Shown piece after piece: positions 32,144 through 40,410 of a stretch of DNA of 64,000 nucleotides. The notes under the pieces are model-generated. The model saw nothing but the letters and a program-made list of their open reading frames with translations, ran no database searches and was not told where the DNA came from. The stretch comes from Butyricicoccus faecihominis (lineage in GTDB: Bacteria > Bacillota > Clostridia > Oscillospirales > Butyricicoccaceae), in assembly GCF_024462775.1 (NCBI RefSeq), contig NZ_JANGCE010000003.1, forward strand, positions 1-64,000, given 5' to 3'. The position numbers were made by a program, and so were the translations under genes. Positions within the stretch are counted from its first letter, which is position 1; the number at the start of each line of letters is the position of its first letter.

Positions 32144-32172
32144 TTGTGTTTTATGTCCTTTTTGGCTATAAT
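32144..32172 (+). promoter_or_regulatory. metG promoter
   Basis: -35 TTGTGT (32144-32149), 17-bp spacer, -10 TATAAT (32167-32172). Confidence 0.6.
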
Positions 32173-32207
32173 AAAGGGTAACGGGAAATAAAAGGAGCGG
32201 AAAAGCA

Positions 32208-34133
32208 ATGGAGAAAAAACCGTATTATATATCGACGGCGATCGCCTATACCTCGGCCAAGCCGCATATCGGCAATACGTATGAAATCGTGTTGGCGGAT
32301 GCGATCGCGCGTTATAAGCGCATGACGGGGTACGAAGTCTATTTCCAGACCGGCACCGATGAGCATGGCCAGAAAATTCAGGAAAGGGCCGAGGCCGCCG
32401 GTATTTCGCCCCAGCAGCATGTGGACAATGTGGCGGGGGAAGTGCGCCGCATCTGGGACCTCATGAACACCACCTACGATAAGTTTGTCCGCACGACCGA
32501 TCCGATGCACGAAAAAAAGGTGCAGCGCATCTTCAAAAAGCTGTACGATCAGGGCGATATCTACAAGGGCAGCTATAAGGGCAAGTACTGCAAGCCCTGC
32601 GAATCCTTCTGGACGGACAGCCAGCTCAAGGACGGCTGCTGCCCGGATTGCGGACGCCCCGTGGTGGACGCGGAGGAAGAAGCCTACTTCTTTAAAATGA
32701 GCAAATACGCCGACCGGCTGATGAAGCATATCGAGGAGCATCCCGAGTTCATCCAGCCCGAGAGCCGCAAAAACGAGATGGTCAACAACTTCCTAAAGCC
32801 CGGCTTGCAGGATTTGTGCGTGTCGCGCACCTCGTTCTCATGGGGCATTCCGGTGGATTTTGACCCCGGCCACGTCGTTTACGTTTGGCTGGACGCGCTG
32901 ACCAACTATATCACCTTCTGCGGCTACGACCCGGACGGCAACCACGATGAGCATTATAAAAAGTTCTGGCCGGCGGATGTGCACCTGATCGGTAAGGACA
33001 TTATCCGGTTCCATACCATCTATTGGCCGATCTTCCTGATGGCGCTGGGCGAAGAGCTGCCGAAGCAGGTGTTCGGCCACCCGTGGCTGTTGGTGGGCGA
33101 TGGGAAAATGTCCAAATCGCTCGGCAACGTGATCTACGCGGACGATCTGGTGCGCCTGTTCGGCGTGGATGCGGTGCGCTACTATGTGCTGCATGAAATG
33201 CCCTTTGGCAACGACGGCGTCATTTCGTACGAGCTGATCTGCGAGCGCATCAATTCCGAGCTGGCCAACGTGCTGGGCAATTTGGTGAACCGCACGATCG
33301 CCATGACGAAAAAGTATTTCGGCGGCGTTATCCCCGCGCCCGAAGCCGCCGAACCGGTGGATGAGGAACTGAAAAGCCTTGCGCTCGCCCTGCCCGCGGC
33401 TGTGGAAAAGCGCATGTCGGGCCTGCACGTGGCGGATGCGATCGACGAAATTTTCACCCTGCTGCGCCGTTCCAACAAATATATCGATGAGACCATGCCT
33501 TGGGCCCTTGCCAAGGATGAGGCAAAGAAGGCCCGTTTGGGCACGGTGCTTTACAACCTGCTGGAATCCATCCGCTTCGCGGCGGTTGAGCTTGCGCCCT
33601 ACCTGCCCGAAACGGCGGATAAGATCTTCGCGCAGTTAAATGTGGAGAATAAGGGCGTGGAGAGCCTTAACTCGTTTAACGGCATGCCGGTAGGCGGCAG
33701 CGTGGGCGAAGCGTCCATTTTGTTTGAGCGCATCGATATCCCGAAAAAGCTGACGGAGATCGAGGAAGAAAACGCCGCGAAGAACCCGCCCGCGGTCACC
33801 TTCCTGCCCGATATTGCGTTTGACGATTTCTGTAAGGTCGATATGACGGTGTGCAAGGTGCTTGCGTGCGAAAATGTCAAGAAGAGCGAAAAGCTGTTGA
33901 AGTTCCAGCTGGACGACGGCTCCGGCAAGCCGCGGCAGATCCTTTCCGGCATTGCGAAGTACTATAAGGCCGAGGAACTCGTTGGCAAGACCGTGGTAGC
34001 CGTTACCAACCTGCCGCCCCGTAAGATGATGGGGCAGGAGAGCTGCGGCATGCTGCTTTCCGCTGAAAAGGATGAGAAGCTGAACCTGCTGATGCTGGAC
34101 GACGGCATCCCGGCGGGCGCCAAGCTTTGCTAA
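32208..34133 (+). CDS. metG: Methionyl-tRNA synthetase
   Basis: 641 residues, starting at an ATG after AAAGGAG. It charges tRNA-Met. The HIGH-type signature is PHIGN near residue 20 and KMSKSLGN is near residue 300. A zinc knuckle is in YCKPCESFWTDSQLKDGCCP, next to DCGRP. The last ~110 residues form an OB-fold tRNA-binding domain (DDFCKVDMTVCKVLACENVK), as in dimeric clostridial enzymes. A terminator follows. Confidence 0.97.
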   Translation: MEKKPYYISTAIAYTSAKPHIGNTYEIVLADAIARYKRMTGYEVYFQTGTDEHGQKIQERAEAAGISPQQHVDNVAGEVRRIWDLMNTTYDKFVRTTDPMHEKKVQRIFKKLYDQGDIYKGSYKGKYCKPCESFWTDSQLKDGCCPDCGRPVVDAEEEAYFFKMSKYADRLMKHIEEHPEFIQPESRKNEMVNNFLKPGLQDLCVSRTSFSWGIPVDFDPGHVVYVWLDALTNYITFCGYDPDGNHDEHYKKFWPADVHLIGKDIIRFHTIYWPIFLMALGEELPKQVFGHPWLLVGDGKMSKSLGNVIYADDLVRLFGVDAVRYYVLHEMPFGNDGVISYELICERINSELANVLGNLVNRTIAMTKKYFGGVIPAPEAAEPVDEELKSLALALPAAVEKRMSGLHVADAIDEIFTLLRRSNKYIDETMPWALAKDEAKKARLGTVLYNLLESIRFAAVELAPYLPETADKIFAQLNVENKGVESLNSFNGMPVGGSVGEASILFERIDIPKKLTEIEEENAAKNPPAVTFLPDIAFDDFCKVDMTVCKVLACENVKKSEKLLKFQLDDGSGKPRQILSGIAKYYKAEELVGKTVVAVTNLPPRKMMGQESCGMLLSAEKDEKLNLLMLDDGIPAGAKLC

Positions 34134-34136
34134 ACC

Positions 34137-34163
34137 AAAAGGCCGCCGTTCGGCGGCCTTTTT
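34137..34163 (+). terminator. Terminator after metG
   Basis: AAAGGCCGCCG-TT-CGGCGGCCTTTTT, a strong GC stem and T run. Confidence 0.92.
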
Positions 34164-34184
34164 CGCTAGATAAGGAGAATGGAT

Positions 34185-34379
34185 ATGTACCAGTACGAAT
34201 ATGTGTCGCTGCATACGGGCGGCGGCTTTTGGGTCGATAATTCCGCCGGCGAGCATCGAGATCTGATCGCGCAATACGCGGCGCAGGGCTGGCGATACGC
34301 CGGCTTTGTGCCCACGCGCTTTTCCAGCTACGGCGGTATCAAAGAGCTTGATCTGGTGTTTGAGAAAGAGGTTCCGTAA
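34185..34379 (+). CDS. Small DUF4177-like protein
   Basis: 64 residues. The ATG at 34185 is preferred because AAGGAG (34172-34177) is 7 nt upstream; the in-frame ATG at 34179 is too close to it. The order YQYEYVSLHTGGGFW, LIAQYAAQGWRYAGFVPTRF, LDLVFEKEV (strand, helix ending in GWR, strands) is typical of the DUF4177 small domain. Function unknown. Its stop overlaps the tatD start by one base, so they are coupled. Confidence 0.75.
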   Translation: MYQYEYVSLHTGGGFWVDNSAGEHRDLIAQYAAQGWRYAGFVPTRFSSYGGIKELDLVFEKEVP

Positions 34380-35149
34380 TGCTGTTTGACACCCATGCCC
34401 ATTACGACGACGAGCGCTTTGACAGCGACCGCGACGAGCTGCTCCGGTCTATGCCGGCGCAAAATGTCGGCCTGATCCTCAATCCGGCGGTCGATTTGGC
34501 GTCCAGCCGCAAGGCGATTGGCTATGCACAAAAATACCCCCATATGTACGCTGCGGTTGGTATTCACCCAGAAGATATCAACGAAAACTGGGAAAATGAC
34601 CTATCGGTCATTTTTGAATTGGCGCAAAACGAACCCAAGGTGCGCGCCGTCGGCGAGATCGGTCTGGATTATTATTGGGAAAAAGAGGAACGCGCCCGCG
34701 CCCGCCAGCAGGTCGTGTTTCGCCGCCAGATGGAGTTGGCGGAACGGCTGTCTCTTCCCGTGATCGTGCACGACCGGGACGCCCACGGCGACTGCATGGA
34801 GATCACGCGCGCATTTCCGGGTGTGCGCGGCGTGTACCACTGCTATGCGGGCAGCGTGGAGATGGCGCGCGAGCTGCTCCGGCTGGGCTATTACCTTTCA
34901 TTCACCGGGGTGATCACCTTTAAGAACGCGCGCAAGGCGATCGAAGTGATCCGCGAAACGCCGATCGACCGCCTGATGATCGAGACCGACGCGCCCTATA
35001 TGGCGCCCGAGCCGTACCGCGGCCGCCGCAATTCCTCCTTGTATGTGCACCGCATGGCGGAGACCATTGCCGAGGTAAAGGAAATGGACGTACAGGAGGT
35101 CGAGCGCATCACGACGGAAAACGGCAAGCGTCTGTTTGCGATCGACTGA
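34379..35149 (+). CDS. tatD: TatD-family metal-dependent DNase
   Basis: 256 residues. A TIM-barrel hydrolase with metal ligands in FDTHAHYDDERFD, VGEIGLDYYW, PVIVHDRDAHGD, VYHCYAGSVEMA and MIETDAPYMAPEPYRGRRN, the complete TatD set. Adjacency to metG is common in Firmicutes. It acts on DNA 3' ends or misincorporated D-amino acids in the cytoplasm. Confidence 0.95.
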   Translation: MLFDTHAHYDDERFDSDRDELLRSMPAQNVGLILNPAVDLASSRKAIGYAQKYPHMYAAVGIHPEDINENWENDLSVIFELAQNEPKVRAVGEIGLDYYWEKEERARARQQVVFRRQMELAERLSLPVIVHDRDAHGDCMEITRAFPGVRGVYHCYAGSVEMARELLRLGYYLSFTGVITFKNARKAIEVIRETPIDRLMIETDAPYMAPEPYRGRRNSSLYVHRMAETIAEVKEMDVQEVERITTENGKRLFAID

Positions 35150-35168
35150 AAAAATAGAAAAAAACTGC

Positions 35169-35197
35169 TTGACATTTCCCCTTGTTTTCCGTATAAT
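35169..35197 (+). promoter_or_regulatory. tRNA-Ala promoter
   Basis: TTGACA (35169-35174), 17 bp, TATAAT (35192-35197): a perfect sigma-A consensus, 38 bp before the tRNA. Confidence 0.9.
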
Positions 35198-35234
35198 ATA
35201 TTTTGTCGTCAGGACAAGTTCTGCGGCAAAACTT

Positions 35235-35310
35235 GGGGGCGTAGCTCAGCTGGGAGAGCGCCACACTGGCAGTGTGGAGGTCATGAGTTCGATCCTCACC
35301 GTCTCCACCA
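35235..35310 (+). tRNA. tRNA-Ala (GGC anticodon)
   Basis: 76 nt including an encoded CCA. The acceptor stem GGGGGCG/CGTCTCC contains the G3-U70 wobble that identifies alanine tRNAs. The D-loop is TAGCTCAGCTGGGAGAGC, the anticodon arm CCACA-CTGGCAG-TGTGG gives anticodon GGC, and the T-arm has GTTCGATCC. It has its own promoter and terminator. Confidence 0.96.
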
Positions 35311-35320
35311 AGGGTACTAG

Positions 35321-35356
35321 AAAAAGGCTTGTTTTCGTATGAAAACAAGCCTTTTT
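35321..35356 (+). terminator. Terminator after tRNA-Ala
   Basis: AAAAAGGCTTGTTTTC, GTAT loop, exact complement ending in TTTTT. Confidence 0.92.
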
Positions 35357-35470
35357 ACTGTTTTATGCGCGCTGCGGCGTTCCGAAAGGAACGCCCTTTT
35401 TTTATTTCCGCTTTTTTCCGAATGCCTAACCGGATGGTATGACTCACCGCGAGACTGTTTTTGAAAACCC

Positions 35471-36766
35471 CTATTCCGTTGGCTTTTTCGGCCAGTTGAT
35501 CAAAAACTGAAAGCGGAACATCTCGTCCGCCAGCTGATAGCTGTACACCGCGTTGTATTTCTTCATAAAGGCGGCGATACTCCGGGTGCCCAAACCGTGG
35601 CCCGGCTCCTTGGTGACGGGAAAGCCCTCGCCGTCAAAGGCTACTTCGCCGGTATAGGTGTTGGCGATCTCGATACAGAAGTGGGGCGAGGACACCGCCG
35701 TCAGCTCGATGCGGCGCTTCACGTCCTCCGGCAGCTTGCCGCAGGCGTGAATGGCGTTTTCCATGGCGTTGGCGAACACCGTGGACAGCTCCAATTCGTC
35801 GGCGGGGAGTTCCACGCCCAAATCCATGTGGGCTGTGACCGTGATGTTCTGCTCCTGCGCTTTCTCCGCATAGTAGGCAATCAGCGCGTCCAGCACCGCG
35901 TTGTCACAGTAGTGGACCAGACTGGTGTCGTTTAATTTAGCGTCGGATTCGCCCAGATACTTCAAAGCGCCCGCCACATCTCCCCGTTCCAGCATGGAAG
36001 CGGTCACCTGCATGGTAAAGCGCATATCGTGCCGGTATACCCGGATCTTTTCGTCGTTGCGGCTCACGGCGTCCGCCTGCCGCTGAAGCGCCTCCACCTG
36101 ACTTTTCAGCGCGTCGTTCTCACTGGTGGCTTTCAGCAGATTGTAAGTATTGTGGAACACCTGATAAATAACGAAATACACCACACAGAGGATGACGTAG
36201 AGAAACACCACCCCCATGAGATTGTCCTCCCGCTTGTGGGGATACAGTCCCAAAAACATCACCAAGGCGAAGAACAACAGCGGCAACACGGCCATGACGC
36301 GCCAGTCCCGCCGCATATTGGCGGCGATAAAGCGGTAGGCTTCCCGCAGCCAGCGCACGAACACAAAGACGATCAGCCCGAAGAACGCCAAGCGGAACAG
36401 TACGCCCGCCCAGATCGGCTCCTCGTCCGCGCCCAAAAGGAAATGGGAGAGAATGGCGGTCAGATAAAAGGCGTTGACAGCCGTAAAGAAATTGAACAGC
36501 ACTTGGGAAGGGCGGTCCGTGGTGGCAAAGAGCAAAAACAGCAGACTGGGTACGAGCAGGACGATAAAGTAGACCCGCCACATCTGTTCCAAGCCCACGG
36601 TCAGAATCAGGGTGAAGCACACCGCCGTGCCGAGCAGCGCGATCACCCAGAAAGCTGCCCACGCCGTTTTCCGCGTGCATCGGAAGCCGGACATGGCAAA
36701 CAGCAGCGCCAGCGGGCAGGCACAGGTCACCAGTGTGCGGAATAAAACCTGAATTGTCTCGCTCAT
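35471..36766 (-). CDS. GHKL sensor histidine kinase (second LytTR system)
   Basis: 431 residues. The start overlaps the regulator stop by 4 nt. About six N-terminal membrane segments (FAMSGFRCTRKTAWAAFWVI onward; YFIVLLVPSLLFLLFA, VMAVLPLLFFALVMFLGLY) are followed by a coiled linker and the kinase core IRVYRHDMRFTMQVTASMLE. The N box is FANAMENAIHACGKLP; the G box is GHGLGTRSIAAFMKKY. No agrB/agrD accompanies it, so its signal is unknown; its neighbours are a diguanylate cyclase and a CstA transporter. Confidence 0.9.
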   Translation of the reverse strand: MSETIQVLFRTLVTCACPLALLFAMSGFRCTRKTAWAAFWVIALLGTAVCFTLILTVGLEQMWRVYFIVLLVPSLLFLLFATTDRPSQVLFNFFTAVNAFYLTAILSHFLLGADEEPIWAGVLFRLAFFGLIVFVFVRWLREAYRFIAANMRRDWRVMAVLPLLFFALVMFLGLYPHKREDNLMGVVFLYVILCVVYFVIYQVFHNTYNLLKATSENDALKSQVEALQRQADAVSRNDEKIRVYRHDMRFTMQVTASMLERGDVAGALKYLGESDAKLNDTSLVHYCDNAVLDALIAYYAEKAQEQNITVTAHMDLGVELPADELELSTVFANAMENAIHACGKLPEDVKRRIELTAVSSPHFCIEIANTYTGEVAFDGEGFPVTKEPGHGLGTRSIAAFMKKYNAVYSYQLADEMFRFQFLINWPKKPTE

Positions 36767-37500
36767 ACGCCTCGCCCCCTTTTAAGCATAAAATCAAGAA
36801 ACGCCTGCCGTACCTCGCCGCGGCGCAGCCGGGGGATGGGAATTTTCAGTCCTCCGTGCATGAAAAATTGCTCCTTTGTCATGCTGTCCACATAGAGCAT
36901 ATTCACTACAAAGGAAGCCCCCACCCGCAGAAAACGCGGTTCGGCCAGCAGAGTCGCCGCCACCTCGTCAAAGGAGCGGACGGTCCCCGTGGTCAGCGTC
37001 CGCCCGCCCGATAGCGTGTAGCGGGCGGCATGGTCGCCGTTCTCCACCGTGACGATCTCCGCGAGGGGAACCACCACAACGCCGTCCCTTGTCCGCACCG
37101 TCACGGAGGGCATGTCGTCTAGCGACCGCTCCGCCGCCCGATCCAGCAGGGAAAAGAGGGCGTCCCGCTCCACGGGCTTTAAGAGATAATCCATCGCCCG
37201 CACCCGGTAGGAAGCCACGGCGTAGTCCGGGGAGCTGGTGAGATAGACAAGCATGGCGTCCTTATCCCGCTCCCGAATGGCCGCGCCCACGGCCAGACCG
37301 TCCGGCTCGGGCATCATCACATCCAGCAGATACAGGTCGAACCCGCCCCGGCTTTTGACGCACTCCAGCAGGTCGTAGCTGGACTGAAAGGGCCGCACCG
37401 TGCTGTCCAGCTCCGGGTGCAGCCGGATATACGCTTCCACCAGCCCCGTCACCCGCTCCAATTCCTCGACCCGGTCGTCGCACAAAGCGATTTGCAGCAC
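36763..37500 (-). CDS. LytTR response regulator (second system)
   Basis: 245 residues. The GTG at 37500 is chosen (GGAGGGGG upstream, 8 nt) because it gives MLQIALCDDRVEELERV, a normal receiver start; the longer in-frame reading to 37602 covers the promoter region. The phospho-acceptor is Asp60 in LYLLDVMMPEPDGLAVG. The LytTR domain is in the C-terminal ~105 residues (VVVPLAEIVTVENGDHAARY, FLRVGASFVVNMLYVDSM, IPIPRLRRGEVRQAFLDF). Confidence 0.92.
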   Translation of the reverse strand: MLQIALCDDRVEELERVTGLVEAYIRLHPELDSTVRPFQSSYDLLECVKSRGGFDLYLLDVMMPEPDGLAVGAAIRERDKDAMLVYLTSSPDYAVASYRVRAMDYLLKPVERDALFSLLDRAAERSLDDMPSVTVRTRDGVVVVPLAEIVTVENGDHAARYTLSGGRTLTTGTVRSFDEVAATLLAEPRFLRVGASFVVNMLYVDSMTKEQFFMHGGLKIPIPRLRRGEVRQAFLDFMLKRGRGV

Positions 37501-37522
37501 GTCTGTCACCCCCTCCGCTATG

Positions 37523-37555
37523 ACCAATTTCGTATTTTCAGGTACCAATTTCGTA
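37523..37555. promoter_or_regulatory. Paired 12-bp direct repeats 21 bp apart in a divergent gap
   Basis: ACCAATTTCGTA at 37523-37534 and again, identically, at 37544-37555. They lie between the second LytTR regulator (leftward) and the diguanylate cyclase (rightward, with TATAAT at 37585-37590). The spacing equals that of the agrB boxes, and the core TACCAATTT is shared with one of them. They are probably the operator of the local LytTR regulator, controlling itself and/or the rightward genes. Confidence 0.6.
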
Positions 37556-37711
37556 AAACGCCGCCGCGCCGCCCATAAAAATTTTATAATTGGGGCAGTC
37601 AAAGCTTGGCGGCCGTAGTTCCATTTTAACCAGCTCGAACCGATTCGTCAAGGCTGGACGGGTATGCAAAAAGCAGAGACACGGAAACGCACAGCGGATG
37701 GAGGAGATTAT

Positions 37712-38869
37712 TTGCCGGATATGTTTGCCGTCCTAACGGATGTGACGGTTATCTTTTTTGATCTGCTCATTTATTCTATGATCTTTAAGCTGAAAAGGGA
37801 TACGCCGTTATACCGCGCCTTCATGTACGGCGGCTGTGGGATCATTCTGCTTTTCTACTTTGTTGGGGTTTATCTCTGGGACATCCCGGCCTCGCTGGCG
37901 GCGGCCGTTTTTATGACGGTGCCGAGCTTTCTGCTGTTTTGGGCATTGTCGAGGCACAAGGGAAGCCGCTTCCTGCTAACGTTCTGCTTTGTGGATACCG
38001 TATCGCTGATCGTTGCGTTCATCGGCCGCTATGCGGGCATCCTGTTTCGCGGCGGGGCGGTCGGGGCGTTTTTTGTGGTACTTACACTGTTTTCGATCCT
38101 TTTGGCCGCGGGCTATAGGCGTTTGCGGGCCTATCACGTTTTGCTGGACACAGTGGATTCTGGGTGGGGGACGATGGCGTTTTCCGCCGTGCTCATCTAT
38201 TTTGCCCTTATCTTTTTCGCCGTCTATCCCAAGCCGATGATCCAGCGCCCCGAATACGCGCCCTGCTGGCTCACGTTTGCCGCCGTGGTGCTGGCCTGCT
38301 ATGCGGTGTTTCTGCAATCCATCCGCAAGACCCTGCATATCCAGAAGCAGAACGAGCGACTGGAACGGGAAAAGCACCTGTACCAGCTCGTGTATCTGGA
38401 CGCCTTGACCGGCCTGTATAACCGGGCAGCCTATGTGGAGCGCGTGAACATGCTGGAGCGGGAGCGCGGGACGGATGCGGTCTGCTGCGTCATGCTGGAC
38501 TGTAACCACTTTAAGCAGATTAACGACCGTTTTGGACACCATGCCGGGGATATGGTGCTGCGCCGCTCCGCGGACGCGCTTCGCGCCGTCTTTTCCGAAA
38601 CGACAGAGCATTTATTCCGCATCGGCGGGGACGAATTTTCCGTAATCCTGCCGGGGTGCCCGCCAGAGCGGGCGGAAGCCCTGCTGGCAGCCTTGGCGGC
38701 GGAACTGGAATGTGCGTCCGCGGAGCAGGGGATGCCGATCTCCATCGCCGCCGGCCATGCCTGTACCCGGCCGGGGGAAAGCATCGAGGACGCATTCATA
38801 CGCGCCGACGCAAATATGTATCAAAATAAGGCGGCTTTGAACTGCCAGTCCGTGCGTGCACTTTCATAG
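37712..38869 (+). CDS. Membrane diguanylate cyclase (GGDEF)
   Basis: About 385 residues. The TTG at 37712 follows GGAGGAG by 6 nt; an ATG at 37664 would add 16 polar residues and one at 37721 remains possible. There are six to seven membrane segments (FFDLLIYSMIFKL through VVLACYAVFLQSI), a short coiled linker, then a GGDEF domain: DALTGLYNRAAYVERV, DCNHFKQINDRFGHHAGD, LFRIGGDEFSVIL. The active-site GGDEF is intact, so c-di-GMP synthesis is expected. The RxxD inhibitory site before it is absent. It is probably cotranscribed with the CstA gene 38 nt later. Confidence 0.88.
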   Translation: MPDMFAVLTDVTVIFFDLLIYSMIFKLKRDTPLYRAFMYGGCGIILLFYFVGVYLWDIPASLAAAVFMTVPSFLLFWALSRHKGSRFLLTFCFVDTVSLIVAFIGRYAGILFRGGAVGAFFVVLTLFSILLAAGYRRLRAYHVLLDTVDSGWGTMAFSAVLIYFALIFFAVYPKPMIQRPEYAPCWLTFAAVVLACYAVFLQSIRKTLHIQKQNERLEREKHLYQLVYLDALTGLYNRAAYVERVNMLERERGTDAVCCVMLDCNHFKQINDRFGHHAGDMVLRRSADALRAVFSETTEHLFRIGGDEFSVILPGCPPERAEALLAALAAELECASAEQGMPISIAAGHACTRPGESIEDAFIRADANMYQNKAALNCQSVRALS

Positions 38870-38907
38870 GGGTACGTCACTTTGAAATTGGGGGGACTAA
38901 AAATATC

Positions 38908-40323
38908 ATGCTTACTTTTTTTGCAGCGCTCGCCCTGCTGATTGCCGGCTATCTGACCTATGGCGGGCTGGTCGAGCGGGTGTTCGGCCCTGACGACCGC
39001 GAGACGCCTGCCGTCGTTCGCGCGGACGGGGTGGACTACGTCGCCATGCCGCTGTGGAAGGTGTTTCTCATCCAACTGCTCAATATCGCGGGCACCGGCC
39101 CCATCTTCGGCGCGCTCATGGGCGCGGTGTTCGGCCCCGTGGTATTCTTGTGGATCGTTTTCGGCAGCATTTTGGGCGGCGCCGTGCACGATTACTGCAC
39201 CGGCATGATCTCCGTTCGCATGGGCGGCGCGTCGGCTTCCGAAATCGTGGGCAAGTATCTGGGCCGCGGCATGAAGCAGGTCGTGCGCGTATTCTCGGTG
39301 GTGCTGCTGGTTCTGGTGGGCGCGGTTTTCACAACCAGCCCCGCCGCCCTCATCGCGCGGCTCACACCGCCCGCGCTCGGCGCGCCCTTTTGGGTTTTCG
39401 TCATTCTTTTGTATTATCTTCTCGCTACCCTGCTGCCGATCGATAAACTCATCGGCAAAATTTATCCCGTGTTCGGCGTCGTCCTCATCGTCATGGTGCT
39501 GGGCATCGGCGGCGGCATCCTGCTTGGCGGCTACCATATTCCCGAGCTGACGCTGCAAAACCTCCATCCGGACGGCAGACCCGTCTGGCCCTATCTGTTC
39601 ATCACCGTGGCTTGCGGCGCGGTAAGCGGCTTCCACGCCACCCAGTCGCCCATGATGGCGCGCTGTCTTGCCCGCGAGCGGGACGGCCGCCGCGTGTTCT
39701 ACGGGGCCATGATAACCGAGGGCGTGATCGCCCTCTGCTGGGCTGCGGCGGGCGTCGCGTTTTACGGCGGCACCGGCGGCCTGCAAGCCGCCCTGTCCTC
39801 GCTCGGCCAGTCCGGCGTGGTGTATGATATTTCGACCGCCTTGCTCGGCGTTTTCGGCGGCGCGTTGGCCGTTGTCGGCGTGGTCGCCTGCCCCATCACT
39901 TCGGGGGATACGGCGTTTCGCTCCGCCCGTCTCACCCTATCGGACTGGTTCCGGCTCGATCAGTCGAAAATCCGCAACCGCCTGCTGCTCACCCTTCCGC
40001 TTTTGGCGGCGGGCGCGCTGCTCACCCAACTGAATTTCGATGTCGTCTGGCGTTACTTCTCTTGGGCCAATCAAACGCTCGCCATGATCGCCCTCTGGGC
40101 GGCGGCGGTCTATCTCCGCCGGCACTGCGGGCGCGTGCAAAGCCTTATGGCGGCGCTGCCCGCCGCGTTCATGTCGGCGGTCTGCTCCACCTACATCCTC
40201 ATGGCGGAGGAAGGCCTGCGCCTTTCCGCCGGTATCGCCTGTCCCGCCGGCGTTCTGTTCGCCCTTGCCCTGTCCGCCCGTTTCGCTTACAGCGGCCGGA
40301 CGGGTAACGCACTGAAAAAATAA
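38908..40323 (+). CDS. cstA: CstA-family peptide/pyruvate transporter
   Basis: 471 residues; long E. coli members are ~700, short clostridial ones ~470-550. It is polytopic with ~12 or more membrane segments. Family signatures are the first-loop ATPAV/YVAMPLWKVFLIQLLNIAGT and GPIFGALMGAVFGPVVFLWI, the HDYCTGMISVRMGG region, GFHATQSPMMARC and CPITSGDTAFRSARL. CstA/BtsT proteins import peptides or pyruvate under carbon limitation, and in E. coli btsT is induced by a LytTR system. The same pairing is seen here. A hairpin follows. Confidence 0.92.
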   Translation: MLTFFAALALLIAGYLTYGGLVERVFGPDDRETPAVVRADGVDYVAMPLWKVFLIQLLNIAGTGPIFGALMGAVFGPVVFLWIVFGSILGGAVHDYCTGMISVRMGGASASEIVGKYLGRGMKQVVRVFSVVLLVLVGAVFTTSPAALIARLTPPALGAPFWVFVILLYYLLATLLPIDKLIGKIYPVFGVVLIVMVLGIGGGILLGGYHIPELTLQNLHPDGRPVWPYLFITVACGAVSGFHATQSPMMARCLARERDGRRVFYGAMITEGVIALCWAAAGVAFYGGTGGLQAALSSLGQSGVVYDISTALLGVFGGALAVVGVVACPITSGDTAFRSARLTLSDWFRLDQSKIRNRLLLTLPLLAAGALLTQLNFDVVWRYFSWANQTLAMIALWAAAVYLRRHCGRVQSLMAALPAAFMSAVCSTYILMAEEGLRLSAGIACPAGVLFALALSARFAYSGRTGNALKK

Positions 40324-40325
40324 AG

Positions 40326-40380
40326 AGAGGGGTATACCCCTCTTGGCGATAAATGTCCCATTTATCGCCAAGGCTTCTTT
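40326..40380 (+). terminator. Double hairpin after cstA
   Basis: An 18-nt perfect palindrome AGAGGGGTATACCCCTCT (40326-40343) is followed by TTGGCGATAAATG-TCC-CATTTATCGCCAA (40343-40371) and GGCTTCTTTT. The second stem with its T tail is the likely terminator. Confidence 0.7.
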
Positions 40381-40410
40381 TACTTACAAAACACAAAGGG
40401 AGGAAGAAAT

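Noticed and set aside
31871-32207. T-box or SAM riboswitch upstream of metG
   Set aside because: No T-box sequence (TGG-ACCGCG type) or SAM-aptamer core is present; the stems are those of an intergenic repeat.
35109-35348. 79-codon minus-strand frame over the tRNA
   Set aside because: Antisense translation of tRNA-Ala and its terminator (GEDRTHDLHTASVALSQLSY), a familiar artefact.
37400-37618. Plus-strand 72-codon frame in the divergent gap
   Set aside because: It covers the start of the LytTR regulator in antisense and the paired operator repeats; no ribosome site.
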